Positions 1 through 12,809 of a stretch of 64,000 nt of DNA are shown piece after piece. Position numbers and translations under genes: made by a program. The notes below the pieces were generated by a model. That model had not been told where the DNA came from. It saw only the letters and a program-made list of their open reading frames with translations, and ran no database searches. The stretch is from Sipunculus nudus (taxonomy: Eukaryota > Annelida > Sipuncula > Golfingiida > Sipunculidae), in contig CM049318.1 in NCBI GenBank assembly GCA_026874595.1, positions 10,767,241-10,831,240 on the forward strand. The letters are read 5' to 3'. Positions within the stretch are counted from its first letter, which is position 1; every line of letters begins with the position of its first letter.

Positions 1-1250
1 GTCAGTGAAAACATACTTTAAGGTTCAAATAAAGCCAATGCTAAAATTTGCTCAACAAAGTCATAAAATGCTGTCTCATTTTGCAAAATTGATTATTCAG
101 TAAGTAAATCATTCCCAAAAACTATTCTAGTATACACATTATCTCCCATTTTTTCACCTGGCAATGGCATATAAAAAAGATCACTGTGCATTTGTTCATT
201 TTCTATAACCTGGTTGTCACATGACCTGGGGCTGATGTTGAATTACAACATCATGAAAACTTGTTGCTCATAATAGAGAGCCTACTCCCATGAATGAAAA
301 TAATGGTGAAACATGCTAGATAACTGCTCTGCACATTAATTATATTCACACATGATTAAAGAATGTTTATTTTAACAGTTTTGGACCAAAAATATATATT
401 TACATGGGTTTATTCTTAGTTACTAAGCTCAAGGTACAGCTCATCCGTTTGGTTTACTGTACAGGTACCAAACATTGTGTAGCCTTCTGACTATGCATAT
501 AATAATGTGCATGCTATCACACTAGGCTGAGTGTGAGAGTCCATGTACCACCAAGGCCTGAAAGTATGTGTTTATCTAAAATATTTAAATTTTCTTTGTG
601 GAAAGTTGTTTAATGAAGCCCTTGGTGTTTTATAACAAAAAATACATATATATTAGCTTGTGAATATTGGCAATGATCAGATCCTTGTTAATTGGCATTA
701 TGTGCATTTGTTGACATCATATACATTCAAATGTGGCAGATTTGAAGGATATCTGATCCCTGACAACATTCTGTGTTGTAAAATAGGAGTTTAAACAGTT
801 TTAGATAGCGTGAAATGTATCATTTTCTATTGTAACTTGTCGTCAAATATCCACAGAAGATGGAAAAACATGCCATTTGCACCTTCTGTTCATTTTTTCA
901 TGAAAATAATATAATAATATTTATTGTGGACAAAAAAATCTGCACCTCAGAATATTGGCACTTGATCAGAATTGGTTCCACATATAAGCTTGGTCAAAAC
1001 AGGTGTCTTGTTTCCTTACAAAGTCTGATTAATCATATTTCCTGAGAAATTTCTGTTTTTGATTGTGTTCACACCTGGAGTTCATTATAATACGGGAGGA
1101 GGGAACTGGGGAACCTAGGTTCCCTGCCTGAGCAGGGGTGGATGCCCCCAGCTTACATCAACTTAAGCTGTTCAGTACAAAAAAGTTCCCTATTTATATG
1201 ACAGATGGGGTTTCACTCAGAACTATGAATGAAAAAAAAAATCACGCCCA
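1..1250. other. No gene recognised
   Basis: AT-rich sequence without a credible coding exon, RNA gene or bounded transposon. The only structural feature noted is a 16-bp perfect palindrome, GGGAACCTAGGTTCCC, near 1110. The short open frames here have no recognisable protein character. Confidence 0.5.
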
Positions 1251-1735
1251 CTGGTATCTTGTCTGCACAGCTCAGTAGCAAGAAGGACTCCTGGTCTTAA
1301 GATCTTACGTTTGTTAGAGTTCTTAGAGACTGTACATTTGTGTACCTCAGACAAAACACCAAGAAACACTCATTTAAATTAGGATTTGAAGCAAAAAACT
1401 GGCATCCATTAAGTAATGATCATCTGTTGAACATGTCAATGCAGTATTGTGCCAATACTTTGTAAATAAAAGAAAACATGAGTGTTTTGTACACCTGACA
1501 AGTGCTCAGCTTGACTGTGGCTTACTCCACTATTGTGTAGCAAAAATAGCTTGCATAAATGGCTGCTATGTCCACCGGTGAGCCCAATGCAACACAAAAC
1601 AATCATTTAACTTTATCTTATAAAATTATGATACAATGTTGCATGGATGTATTCATCAGATAATAATTCAATGACTGGGGTTTTTTGGGGGGTTCAGATT
1701 TAATGTTCAGCAGGTGTTTCCTCACAGGTACCCAA
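1250..1735 (+). repeat. Dispersed repeat family C, copy 1
   Basis: This segment is clearly similar, in the same orientation, to 24780-25148. Shared blocks include TGCAGTATTGTGCC, GTGTTTTGTACACCTGA, CATAAATGGCTGC and CAATGCAACACAAAAC. It has no protein-like frame and no clear terminal inverted repeats, so the transposon class is unknown. It abuts the LINE fragment that begins near 1735, so it may be the untranslated or flanking part of a larger composite element. Confidence 0.6.
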
Positions 1736-2930
1736 ATCACCAACAGGAAATCCCCTCTGCTTGCTGACAATTCAGTCCATGGCCAAGTAATGAAAATATG
1801 GTGGAATGCAATGTACCATGGCTCAACAATCTACAAAAGCCTCACCTTAGATAAACACATAGATGTCATCACCAAAAAGGCAAACTCTACCTTGGCCCTC
1901 CTTTCGAGAAACATCAGCCGGTGCCAGACCAACATTTAATCGCCCAGCAAAGAAAGAAGGAATCAACAAAATTCAGGCTGTACGACACAGGGTATGCTCT
2001 GAACACAGCGCGTGACCTCTCGGCCTGGTGACCTTCCACTCATAGCAGGATTTTTAGGTTTGGCACCAACCAGTCAGTTTGCACTGCCTAATGTAAAATC
2101 TAATTGGCTCTGCATTTAAACAAATCTGCTGAACTGGTAAAAGAAATCTGATTTGCTCAGCGAGTAAACAAACATAGCTATGCCTGTGGCAAGCTTGTGA
2201 TGCATGGCAATACAGGAAATATGCAGACTGTGGGGGATAACTGACCTCGGGCAAGTCAGTGTAGAGACTGTGTTGAAAGTTGACGATTGCATCCTGTATA
2301 ATCCAATAGGGTTGAAAAAGTATGTGCTACCAAGTGCTTTGACAGAAGTGTATAGTGACTGGTACCTCGATGAACATCCAATTATGCATAGCGATACCTG
2401 CAATGTGTTTGGTTAAATACTACGCGGGGGGAATTCCACTGAAACAGTACCGCCTGGTGGCCAAACCTGACTGCTACTACTGTTTAATAATGCAGCAGGT
2501 AGTGTAGCGAATAGTTGAGAGTAGCATAACCGCTGCTTATGGAGTGTAAACAATTGGCAGCTAGATTCACCACAGGAGACTACCAGGTACCAACACAGAA
2601 GCAGTGTAACATCAATGGTACAACAGCTCCAGTGGGAATCTCTCCAGAGCCGGCAGGAAGCAGCCAGAGAACTTAAGGCTGTACCAGATAATCAACAACC
2701 TTAGTTACCCAGTGAACATACCAGCAGATAACAACCTGAGGAAGACATCATAAAGAACTAGAGGCCACTCTCTATGTTTCTTCCTACCATACACAAGAAC
2801 AACAGTGAACAAGACCTCCTTCTTTCTCCAGACCATCCGTCTGTGTAACCAACTACCAGCAAGAGTACCAGAGGCAGACAGCCGGGAGAGGATCAAGACC
2901 TTACTGTCCAAGGCCAAGGCTTAAGATTTT
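1735..2930 (+). pseudogene. Broken 3' end of a non-LTR retrotransposon (LINE), C-terminal part of the reverse-transcriptase ORF
   Basis: Translation on + gives pieces typical of the region downstream of the reverse transcriptase in Jockey/CR1-like LINEs: LDKHIDVITKKANSTLALL (about 1847-1903), then NKIQAVRHR (about 1966-1992), then after a gap ARFTTGDYQ (about 2552-2580), SSVTSMVQQLQWESLQSRQ (about 2600-2660) and a tail ending near 2925. Frameshifts and stops separate the pieces, so this is a dead copy. The catalytic part and the endonuclease are absent, consistent with the usual 5' truncation. The frame is cleanly interrupted between about 1994 and 2550, where another sequence has inserted. 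The clade is not certain. Confidence 0.7.
1994..2550. mobile_element. Sequence inserted in the LINE remnant
   Basis: The LINE frame reads into CAGGCTGTACGACACAGG on the left and resumes with GCAGCTAGATTCACCACAGG on the right, so the ~557 bp between them is foreign to the LINE. Inside it, AGGTTTGGCACCA (2056) and the inverse of AGGTTTGGCCACCA (ending 2468) form a short inverted repeat about 410 bp apart. This suggests a MITE within the insert. I see no coding capacity and no convincing target duplication at the outer junctions. Confidence 0.45.
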
Positions 2931-3399
2931 AATTAACTAATATTAGAATTACACCCCCGTGTGTGAAATAAAGGACATATTCAAAAAGGCTGTGGTGAGG
3001 GAATCATTTAATGTGAACGTTGATGTAAATAGTCCTGAATACCATGGTGGCCACTGCCCATGCTACACAATGTTTGTACATATTTTAAGTGTAATTCACT
3101 CCTTGCATGGTGTATACTGGGCCAATTAAACTAGCTTTCCACTACTGGTAGCCTGCTAAGCAAGCCTCCCAGTGAGGCTTACAAGCATACTATTGAAAAA
3201 TATATGTGTGTGAGCGAGGACACAGATATTTAGATAAATCAGATAATAAGCTTACAATAAACAAACATAGGTCTTTACCTGGGTGTGTGAACCATTTCTC
3301 ATAAGTGACAACGGGAAAGCTACCAGCCCCACTTGGAACCATTGTTTTGCTTGTACTTTCTGTTGTATTCACCAGATGGCACTATTTTAGGGGTCGGTC

Positions 3400-3720
3400 T
3401 TTTTACAGAGTGCTACCGAGCGTACCAAGCGCTAGTGCTCGGTAGGACTTTTTACCAAGCATTACCCTGGATTCACACCAGGCATCGCTTTGACCAGCGT
3501 AAGGCTACCGAGCGCTCGGACTTTTTACCGAGCGCCACCCTTGGGTCACACCAGTCATTGCTCTGACCCACATGGGGCTACCGAGCGCTGGGGACTTTTT
3601 ACCCGAGTGCTACCCTGCTCTTACAACTGGAAGTGTCCTTACATACTTCAAACATCTTGGGACTACCGAGCGCTAGGGACTTTTTGCCAAGCTGTACCAT
3701 CGCACACATTACAAATTATG
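3400..3720 (+). repeat. Tandem repeat of about 75-90 bp (CTACCGAGCGCT unit)
   Basis: GCTACCGAG or ACTACCGAG recurs at about 3412, 3504, 3577 and 3662. Each copy is followed by a GGACTTTTT(A/G)CC block and, in the first three copies, a TACCCTGG-like stretch. This is the left arm of the foldback element around it; the right arm carries the same units inverted. Confidence 0.65.
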
Positions 3721-3814
3721 TAGTTTTAACCACATTCAACACAAAATATCATATTCAATTATTTACATTGTATTTGTTTATATAACATGAATAAGCAATG
3801 CTTATGTTATCTTT

Positions 3815-4310
3815 CCCACTCATTCTCTCTCTCTCGCTCTCTCTCTCTCTGAATATATATATATATGTATATTTATATATATATCAATCATGCTATATAA
3901 AAATATTATATATGTAATCTATATATCAAGCAGTAAATTGTGTATTAATTTTGACAATATAACATACCTTCATTGAATATATATGTATTTTTGATTACAT
4001 TCCCTCTTATTCTGGTTCTTCTCTCTTTCTCTCTTTCTTTCTTTATCTTTTTCTTTCTTTCTTTCTCCTATATATATCGGATAAATATTATATATAGTAT
4101 AGGTCTTTGTTACCTTTCCCTCTAATTCAGGTTCTTCTCTCTGTCTGTCTCTCTTTCTTTCTCTCTTTCATTCTTTCTATCTCTCCTTTATGGCCTATAT
4201 CGGATAAATATTATATATGGTATAGCGCTCTCTCTTTCTTTATTTCTTTACTCTGTCTCTTTCGCTCGCTCACGCTCTCTCTCTCATTTATATATATATA
4301 TATATAAATA
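3815..4310 (+). repeat. CT-rich and AT-rich microsatellite tract
   Basis: Alternating (CT)n/(CTTT)n stretches and (AT)n stretches. A motif GGATAAATATTATATAT(A/G)G recurs near 4079 and 4202, so the tract is a short tandem array of mixed simple repeats inside the foldback element. Confidence 0.7.
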
Positions 4311-4339
4311 TATCCTGACATATGTAAATATATATAGTA

Positions 4340-4904
4340 CATCCCACTACCCGTGTCCGCATGTTTTTCCGGGATAATTTTTTATACATGTAAAGCATTG
4401 TAAACCTATCTTGTCCATAGGTTGCAGGAGCTATTCCGCCGACTACCTGCGTAAAAAGGAATGCCTTACCTTGCTTTGATTTTGTTTGAGACAAATAATT
4501 CAAAATATGACAAAACAAGTTACAGCGTTTACGACTTATTCCTTGCCTGAGAACTGATAATAAACAAGCCAGTCAAACTTATGACGTCAGTCAATTGAAG
4601 GTGACGCGCGACCAATCACCACGACGTCTTTGTGACGTCACCACTGTCTTACAATCACCAAACGCAGCCAGACATGGAAAGTGCACCATGGAGGAATGTA
4701 TTGTCCAGCAGTGCATGGAAGACGCCATCCATGGTATTTCAGCATTTATAAGGCAAAAGAGTCGCAAAGTAAATATGTTTGTCATGATATTTTACCTAAA
4801 TCGGCGGAATATCTGTTTATCTACTTCAGACCGAAAGGCATTTTTAAAGAATATTCTAAAAATAATTATCGTGAAAAAACATGCGGACACGGGTACTGGG
4901 ACGG
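4340..4904. mobile_element. MITE of about 565 bp carrying two CRE sites
   Basis: Left end CACTACCCGTGTCCGCATG and right end CATGCGGACACGGGTACTG are inverse of each other. Similarity continues inward for roughly 120-150 bp on both sides (ATTCCGCCGA occurs in both arms). The centre has two full cAMP-response-element octamers, TGACGTCA, at 4582-4589 and 4633-4640, with a CCAAT-like ACCAATCA between them. Flanks are TA-rich, so the target duplication cannot be fixed. There is no transposase frame. Interior promoter-like motifs are seen directly; whether they act is unknown. Confidence 0.6.
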
Positions 4905-5254
4905 ACTATAGCATAATTTTAAATTATATAATATAATTATATAGGCCTACTGATATATGAGAAAATGTATTTACACATATATATGTTGAATTTATATGTA
5001 TGTTTATTGTAAGATATATATATATATATATAAATATCTTTATATATATATAAATATATAGGCCTATATATAAAAATACATATATAAATATATATATCGC
5101 GATATTACCGTCATTTAAAAAAATTATGTAAAAGTTGTTACAAGTTTGGTGAGAAATTATCGATCTCATCCAGGGTGTAGACATTGTTAATTATCTTGTA
5201 TGCTGGATTCACTAAGAAACAGGCGTCAATTTCTCTTCCAGAGTAGGGGAGGGA

Positions 5255-5260
5255 TTACTT

Positions 5261-5298
<38 letters not shown>

Positions 5299-5335
5299 TA
5301 TATATATATATATTTATATATATATATATAATTAT
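5255..5335. repeat. (AT)n microsatellite
   Basis: Nearly uninterrupted TA dinucleotides inside the foldback element; a C homopolymer follows near 5572-5586. Confidence 0.9.
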
Positions 5336-5849
5336 TATACATATATATTCTTAATCATATTTCAAATAGTTGTAATGTTTTAGAAAATAAGTTATTTTGT
5401 GAATTCTAAGCAAGGTTTAGATATAAAAATTTTTAGTAAATGGATCCAAAGTCTTTAATTCTATTTATTAATATATTTCATTTGCAATTTTATAATATTA
5501 TTCTCTGAAAAGTGGGGGGGGATGATTACATTGACCATCCTCCCCTTGCCAAAAAGTGGGGAGTACATAAACCCCCCCCCCCCCCCATATTGAAGCCCCT
5601 GCTAAGACACATGCTTTATACTAAATATGGTGTTTTGTGCTGAATGCAGTAAACAAATAGTTGTCATGTGCGTGATGGTAGGGCTCTGTAAAAACTCCCT
5701 AACACTCGGTAGTCCCAATTATGTAAGAACACTGCCCGTTGTTAGAGCAGGGTAGCACTCTAAGTCAGTAAAAAGGTCCGAGCGCTTGGTAGCCCCTGTC
5801 AGGTCAGAGCAATGCGGCTATGCCTGGTGGAAATCCTGCTTGGAATTAA

Positions 5850-7005
5850 GCTGGATTTCAATGATGAATGAGCCTGAAACCAAACAGCCAATCAGAGGAA
5901 AGACTTTGAAAACTGGCTTCTCCCTGTGTCCCTTAAGCAACATGTCATGTTTGGTTACAAACCCTGCAAGCATCGCTTCTTAACTTTGCACCAGGATTAA
6001 ATGTTTCATTTTCTTATTTTAGCAAGAAAACAAGCAAGGAGTCATAGTTAAGGGTATGTTAGCTAGATTATGTTTGGTAATTTGACCTAAGGAGGGACAT
6101 TTAGTTATACTAGACAGGGCACCACAAGAATGCATGCAGCGCCTCCGTCTCTGTATAATAGAGGCAGACACTGTCTACACTACTGGTTTTGTTGTTATTT
6201 TAATCTTACTTGCAGCAGATTAATAGTTTATCATACAAAAATTTGGAGACGAATTGACCATGTGGTACCACATGTAAATTGGTGAGGATATAACCGTAGT
6301 GACAAATCGGCTGGTATAACTATACGTAGTGGTCACTACACCAACTTCAGTCTTTGTTGTGACTAATCAACTGGAAATCTCTCATTTGAACATATTTCGT
6401 GAATGTCCAGGTACCAAAACAAAGTGACTGAGCAAGTTCATCAGTTTACTCGTGACAGAATGTCAAAATAAAAGACAGTGACTGTCAAATCACAGTGACG
6501 ACGCTCACACGACCGTCACTATCACCGTCTGTCCGCGGTGTAGCACGCCTGTGTGGAATCGTATTGCTCCGCAAAAATCTACGTACCCATCATCAAAGTT
6601 TCTTTTGCGGCCCTTACGATTGTTTTCCTCAGTTCCGCTGAAGAAGGACCGGAACGCACTGCTGATGGAGGACAGCATTTGAATCAGTCTTCCCTTTAGT
6701 TGCTGCAGTTAGCGGCAAGACGACTCTCTGTGAAGCACTTCCGGTCTACAGGAAATTATTTGCCTCCGTGCAGTTGTGTCCTTGGATTCATATTCCGAAT
6801 TGCCCATCATTTTTTAAAAACTTCCTGTATATATCTCCCCTTTTAACTGTTGTTTAAAACATGAATATATTGGGGTCGTTGTATGTAGGAATCATTAACA
6901 TATTTTACTTGAATGCTATGGCAAATTATGTTTAACCATATCCGTGTGAATATTGAAAAAAAATAATTATTCATAACGTTCGGCAATTAATTTGTATTGC
7001 AATTT
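5850..7005. other. No gene recognised
   Basis: Unique-looking AT-rich sequence between two foldback elements. A somewhat GC-richer stretch (about 6480-6780) has no continuous protein-like frame. Confidence 0.45.
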
Positions 7006-7010
7006 GTATG

Positions 7011-7219
7011 AGGAATACATGGTCCATTTCGGCCGCCGACGATATCGGCCGCCGGCCTCAAATCGACCATATCGGCCGCCAGCACCCACCGTGCAACCAT
7101 TTCGGCCGCAACCCCGATGATGCAACTGCTGGGCCCTGGTCGACTCTAGTCAGTCAACCATATCGGCCGCGACTGGGGCGGAGGGGCACCATTTCGGCCG
7201 CCGGGCTACCTCATTACTA
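7011..7219 (+). repeat. Left arm: six CCAT(A/T)TCGGCCGC motifs
   Basis: Six copies of a ~13-bp motif built on the palindrome CGGCCG lie at about 7024, 7041, 7067, 7097, 7158 and 7189. Copies alternate between an ATTT and an ATAT form; the second reads GATATCGGCCGCC. Spacing is irregular (17-61 bp). Arrays of subterminal motifs like this are usually transposase-binding sites; that role is inferred here. Confidence 0.85.
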
Positions 7220-7519
7220 CAAACACGGTTTCATCATAATTAGAACGAGCTTATTCAACCAGATATGATGGACTTAGTTAAAATATATATTTATTCAAAA
7301 TATGATTAGTCATATTTATAAGAAACATGCGTAAGAAAATTATCAAATTACAACACACGTACTTGCATATAATAACGAAGAACATTTCTTTGTCCTGTAA
7401 CTTCGTTTACAAATGTATGTATATGAAAGGATAGCAAATCAGGTTTAAATTGTCGTGACGTATTTGAAGCAATCGTCTGAAGTTTATTTAATAGGCACTA
7501 CCAAAAAAAAATTATTATT

Positions 7520-7690
<171 letters not shown>

Positions 7691-8700
7691 ATTTATAGTT
7701 ACATATATACTTTTAAACTTTCTCTCTCTATATATATAGTTATATATGTGTGTGTGTCTGTGTATAATTGCAGCATTTCTAATCAACTGTGAACCGAACC
7801 GATGTATGAGTATATAAACATATTAAATAAATCTTCTGATATATACGATTAATTAAGTTTGATCATGTTATAATTTTACACTTTTCACTTCAATCGTAAT
7901 GTTTAAAGGGTATATATTGATCATAATATATATCATGAATTTATCGTATGTCAAAAACTCCATTTGAAATAGGTGTAAAATCCATTTAAACTTCACTTAC
8001 TTGCTCGGCGATAATTGTTGCTGTGAATCAATGGTAAGTTGCAAGAGTACCCGCCTCGAAGTGCAGGTGTGATAAACCAAGAAACCTTGACCTGGTATAC
8101 AAATACAGGCCTCTAAGAAGCCAACGGCTAACGCGCTGTTCCGTTTCCCTGCTCGTTCATTTTGTACTCGACGGATAGTTTGAAATACGTTTTGCATTTT
8201 CCAGGAGTAGCCCAGTTTTTTTTAAGAGTTTACTTTATAATTTTTTACCAAGATGTTTATAGTTTTAATATATAGTTTAAGACATAGATTTATATATTTC
8301 GGGATAGAAAGTTTTCTTTTGTGACCTCTTTATATATAGTTATGATTTATAGTTAGATTTCTTAATTGCAGTAATTTAGATTTCGTTTGAATTTAATTAA
8401 CACATATGTAATTTCTTTATTTATAATATATGTAGGGCCTAATAAAATGTATTTAAAAAGATGTATAAAATTTTATTTGTTTATTTATTTCTGCTGTTTA
8501 TTTCTGATAATTTTTTGTTTTGTTTTAAGGTGTTTGTATAAATGTGTACTGCAATTTGAGATTGTGTTTGTGTAAATGTGTGTACTGAAATGTGTGCGCT
8601 TGAGTTCTTCCAATGATTAAATCACATTGAAGGTTTAATCAGCTAGGACTTAATATGTAGCCGTATATGTTGTAACTAGCTAGCCCAGAAGAACGGCGGC

Positions 8701-8901
8701 TAGTAATGAGGTAGCCCGGCGGCCGAAATGGTGCCCCTCCGCCCAAGTCGCGGCCGATATGGTTGACTGACCAGAGTCAGGGCCCAGCAGTGGCATCGTC
8801 GGGTTGCGGCCGAAATGGTTGCACGGTGGGTGCTGGCGGCCGATATGGTCGATTTGAGGCCGGCGACCGATATCGTCGGCGGCCGAAATCGACCTATTCC
8901 T
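8701..8901 (-). repeat. Right arm: inverse copy of the CGGCCG motif array
   Basis: It mirrors 7011-7219. GGCCGA(A/T)ATGG occurs at about 8720, 8752, 8808 and 8838, a mutated copy (GCGACCGATATCG) near 8863, and GGCCGAAATCG at the outer end near 8881. Few differences separate the arms, so the insertion is fairly recent or the arms are kept alike by conversion. Confidence 0.85.
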
Positions 8902-8989
8902 GTATGTGAATAAGCATATCTAAGGAGAACTTTAAGACATTTGAGGTTTGGAGAGAGTCCTGTCGGACAAAATGTAAATGTTAATACTG

Positions 8990-9640
<651 letters not shown>

Positions 9641-10190
9641 AGCCGTGACAACGTACCGACTCAGTAGGCAATCGGATAATTGGGCTGGTGCGCATACTCG
9701 AGTCGAGATACTAGTAATATGGAGGAATGTATCGCAGTGGTCTTACATCTGGTTGCATTCAAATTGTGGAAAACGGCCCATAATCTCAATATTATACTTG
9801 GAATGGTGGATAAACACAATAGTATATATGTGAGCTCGCAACCCATTTCCTGTGTCGCCTGCAAGTTGCCTGCGTCCTGTAACCCGTGCGAGCCATGCTT
9901 GTGTTCATGCAGTCATAAATTCAACAAACATGCCGTGGGGTTTACCAGTGTGCTAGGTTAAACAGGAATTTTTCTCGCTCATATTTGGTATTATTAGAAA
10001 GTACACAAAAAAATGCTATCGAATGGTCTGGCTTATGTTGATTGACAGTGTACCTGTAGCCCATGAAGCGTTGTCAGAAATGACGAAAATATTTGCATCT
10101 TCATAAGGCATTAAAATGCGATCCTCAGACGTAGATATCTCTGGCGCTAGTAATCTGGTTGTAATGCCAGAGGGTCAATATGACGCTAGC
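9641..10190 (+). repeat. Dispersed repeat family B, copy 1
   Basis: This matches 25160-25752 in inverse orientation over nearly its whole length, with shared blocks ACTCAGTAGG, GATAATTGGGCTGG, AAACACAATAGTATA, CGTGCGAGC, TTCTCGCTCAT and GTACACTGTCAATC (some given as complement). The end near 10150-10185 is a small palindrome in which CTGGCGCTAGTAATC pairs with a following TGCCAGAGGG block. A ~93-aa frame across it is partly kept in the other copy. The class is unknown; a MITE-like or SINE-like element is possible. Confidence 0.65.
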
Positions 10191-10199
10191 ACATGAGAG

Positions 10200-12480
10200 A
10201 CCACAACACTAAAACCCCTTTATTCTTTAAGCATCAGATAAAATATATCTTCTCCAAGTGTTGCCCTGCATGATAGAACGCCAAAGTCGGAGGCGTAGCC
10301 AAGGGGGGGGGGGGGGCAGTGGGCCAGGACCAGTTTTACCTTTGACCAAAACGGTTTATAAGCGCTTTGGATTGCCGTGTGAACGCTCTATAATACGCAT
10401 TAAAACAATTTGAAACCGGTTTGCATTTGCTCTGTGAAAGGAGTATACAATTGTTTCTGACCAGGAGACGTCTTCAAGCACAACGGTTGCAAAGTATAAC
10501 AAGCGAGTTCTGTTTTCATTCATAAACACAATATTCAGCTAACATTCCCATAGTCATTCGAATAAATTCCTATTTAAGGCCCCAATTAAATTACATAAGT
10601 TTACCTCTCGTGAACACCATGTTTGATTTTATATACGAGGCATGCGAGGTAAGTTTTCGAGTTGTTCTTTCCCTTTTTACTCGGCGATATCAGTATAAAT
10701 TACATCGAGTATATTCGGTTAAGCGAAAGCTAGACCAAGTTGGGGCTCGATTATGAGCTGGAATATTACAACAAAACAGCTGATATAAATGACCTTCGAA
10801 TTTGAGGCGGCACATGTATGGAACAAATCGGCTATAGCCCAGTAAAATGTTTAAAATGCATCATGTGAAGTTTTACTGGGCGTGTGTCAATCATGGCATT
10901 CGTTCGGCTTCGCCTCGCGATTGTCTTGTATGTAAATAAAACATCTGACATGAAGCATAACATGTCACTGGGCTGTAACCAATACGTATAGCAGAGGTGC
11001 CAACTATTCCGCATTTTGCGGAATCATTCGGTATTTTAGTTGTTCATTCCGTGATTCCGCCACCAAGGGGTAAAATTCTGCAGTTCAATGCACTGGGGGA
11101 GAAAATTCTGTGTGATTATTTGATCGATCCTAAATTGTATATAAACCTTAATTAATTTTATTTCAGTTTTGAATCGTGAAAGTGGAAAATAAATTGATAC
11201 CATAAGCCTGAAAACAGATACTTTTCAAAGCTTCTTCCCTTATTTAACTGCACGTCAGACATCATCTGCATGTTCAAACTACCGTGGGTCTCATGACCAT
11301 GCATGTGGGGCACCTGCGTAGTATTTTCTAAGCGGACATCACAGAATAAATTCGAATCAGAAGACACCCGTTCACAGGTTTCGGCGGTGTGAAAGGGGAC
11401 TCAAAAGTTGCGCGCCAGTTCATCAACAGTTTTTACTGTATTTTCCTCTGCTGTGCACTTTTATTCCCTAAAACATGTAACCTCTGCAGTAACGGCATGT
11501 TGGTGGATGCGCATTAACATTGTTTGGAACTGAAGGTAACGACGCGCTGTGTGTTTGTCGACAATGCAAATACAGTAATTTCGGAAACTAAGACTTAATC
11601 ATAGAAGAGTTTTATCCTTAAATGTCACTCGTCTTTGTTTTCCGTTTCATGTTTGCTATGCAGATTCATGTATATGTTCATGTATGTATATTGACAGCAC
11701 TTAAAAAGTTAATTATTTCACTCATACCATAAGGATGGCCAGACTCGTACTATTTAAAGGGTGCATGCTTGAAAGCGTACATGATAGGAATATTTAGACA
11801 CAATGACACATGCTATGAAATGGAAGTTGAAATAAATATTTGTGTGTGAGTTGGTCTATATAATGCAGAAGATGCTCCAGCGATTTCTAAACCATCCAGC
11901 ATTAATATTACCCTGTACACCAGAACACGGCATGAACTGAAGTGATTTTTCTGTAACTCTGCCTGGTTTGGGCTCGTCCTGCATACGTCGACATACCTGC
12001 GAGCTGAATTGTTCCAGGAACCATATCGAATGGGATTTGACACAAGTTTTGAAAGTTTTCCCTGTAGAAATTAATACATTTGAATATTTACGTCGACAGT
12101 CTTGTGAAATATCTCGTTGACAAATTTATCTGCTTTGTGGTTAAGGACATATTTTCTGGCACATATGACCATGGTATAATTCGTAGTTAATTTAATTAAC
12201 AGATGACTGTAAAAATTAGTTACAATGAATCATATTATGTCAAATTTATGGCATTACAGTACGAGCTAGTTCATGTTGCTTTGAAACAAAAATGAATGTT
12301 CAACGGTGTTACCATTTTGTACATAGATCGGCGAGCTTACACTGCAGATAGCAAGTTATAAGTCTGCGCTGCAAAATATGTTTTAAATATTTGAGCATTG
12401 AAATAACGGGCTATAATTGCTCTGCAGATGCTCATCTAATTTCTGTAGGCCTATAAAATGCATTCGAATAGGACAATTTT
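10200..12480. other. No gene recognised
   Basis: AT-rich sequence with a G run near 10304-10316. No exon, RNA gene or bounded transposon could be supported. Confidence 0.45.
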
Positions 12481-12484
12481 TAAT

Positions 12485-12805
12485 TATATACTAGCAATTA
12501 CCCGTGCTACGCACGGTTTTGGGCGAGCATTTACTTCTGATGTCAAATAGGCTGTCATAGTTTTATGTCTTGGGTGTACAATGTTACTGTCTCTTTGAAT
12601 CCGACATTTGGTATAAGTGTTCTGTCTCTGAAGTAACCTTGTGTCGGAGTCTGAATGACCTGGACGAATACGTTCTTGTCCGAATGGTGGAATGTTTTCG
12701 GACAAACCCGGAGCATATGTATGTCAAAAATCACGGCAAACCGTAGTGTCAGAGGAGACATTTAAATTCACACAAATCGCGTTACGCTATTAATATATAG
12801 ATCCA
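12485..12805. repeat. Dispersed element with TATATACTAGC / GCTATTAATATATAG ends, copy 1
   Basis: The left end reads TATATACTAGCAATTACCCG and the right end reads TTACGCTATTAATATATAG. The right ~115 bp (from TTCGGACAAACCC to ATATATAG) recurs in the same orientation at 14535-14645. Ends are AT-rich and only loosely inverse. There is no coding potential. Confidence 0.55.
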
Positions 12806-12809
12806 TTAT

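Larger units (their letters stand above)
3390..5840. mobile_element. Old foldback element with long inverted arms of GCTACCGAGCGCT repeats
   Basis: The segment 3549-3755 is the reverse complement of 5612-5835 at roughly three quarters identity. Matching blocks include the CATTGCTCTGACC, GGGCTACC(A/G)AGCGCT, AGTGCTACCCTGCTCT and GGGACTACCGAG strings. The left side carries extra repeat units back to about 3390. The interior holds CT and AT microsatellites and a second, smaller inverted-repeat element (4340-4904), and has no transposase frame. Outer ends and target duplications are not resolved because the arms have diverged. A non-autonomous foldback or MITE-type DNA transposon is the best description. 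Confidence 0.6.

Noticed and set aside
4595-4936. 113-aa frame crossing the CRE-bearing MITE
   Set aside because: It runs through the right inverted arm into AT repeats and shows no protein family character.
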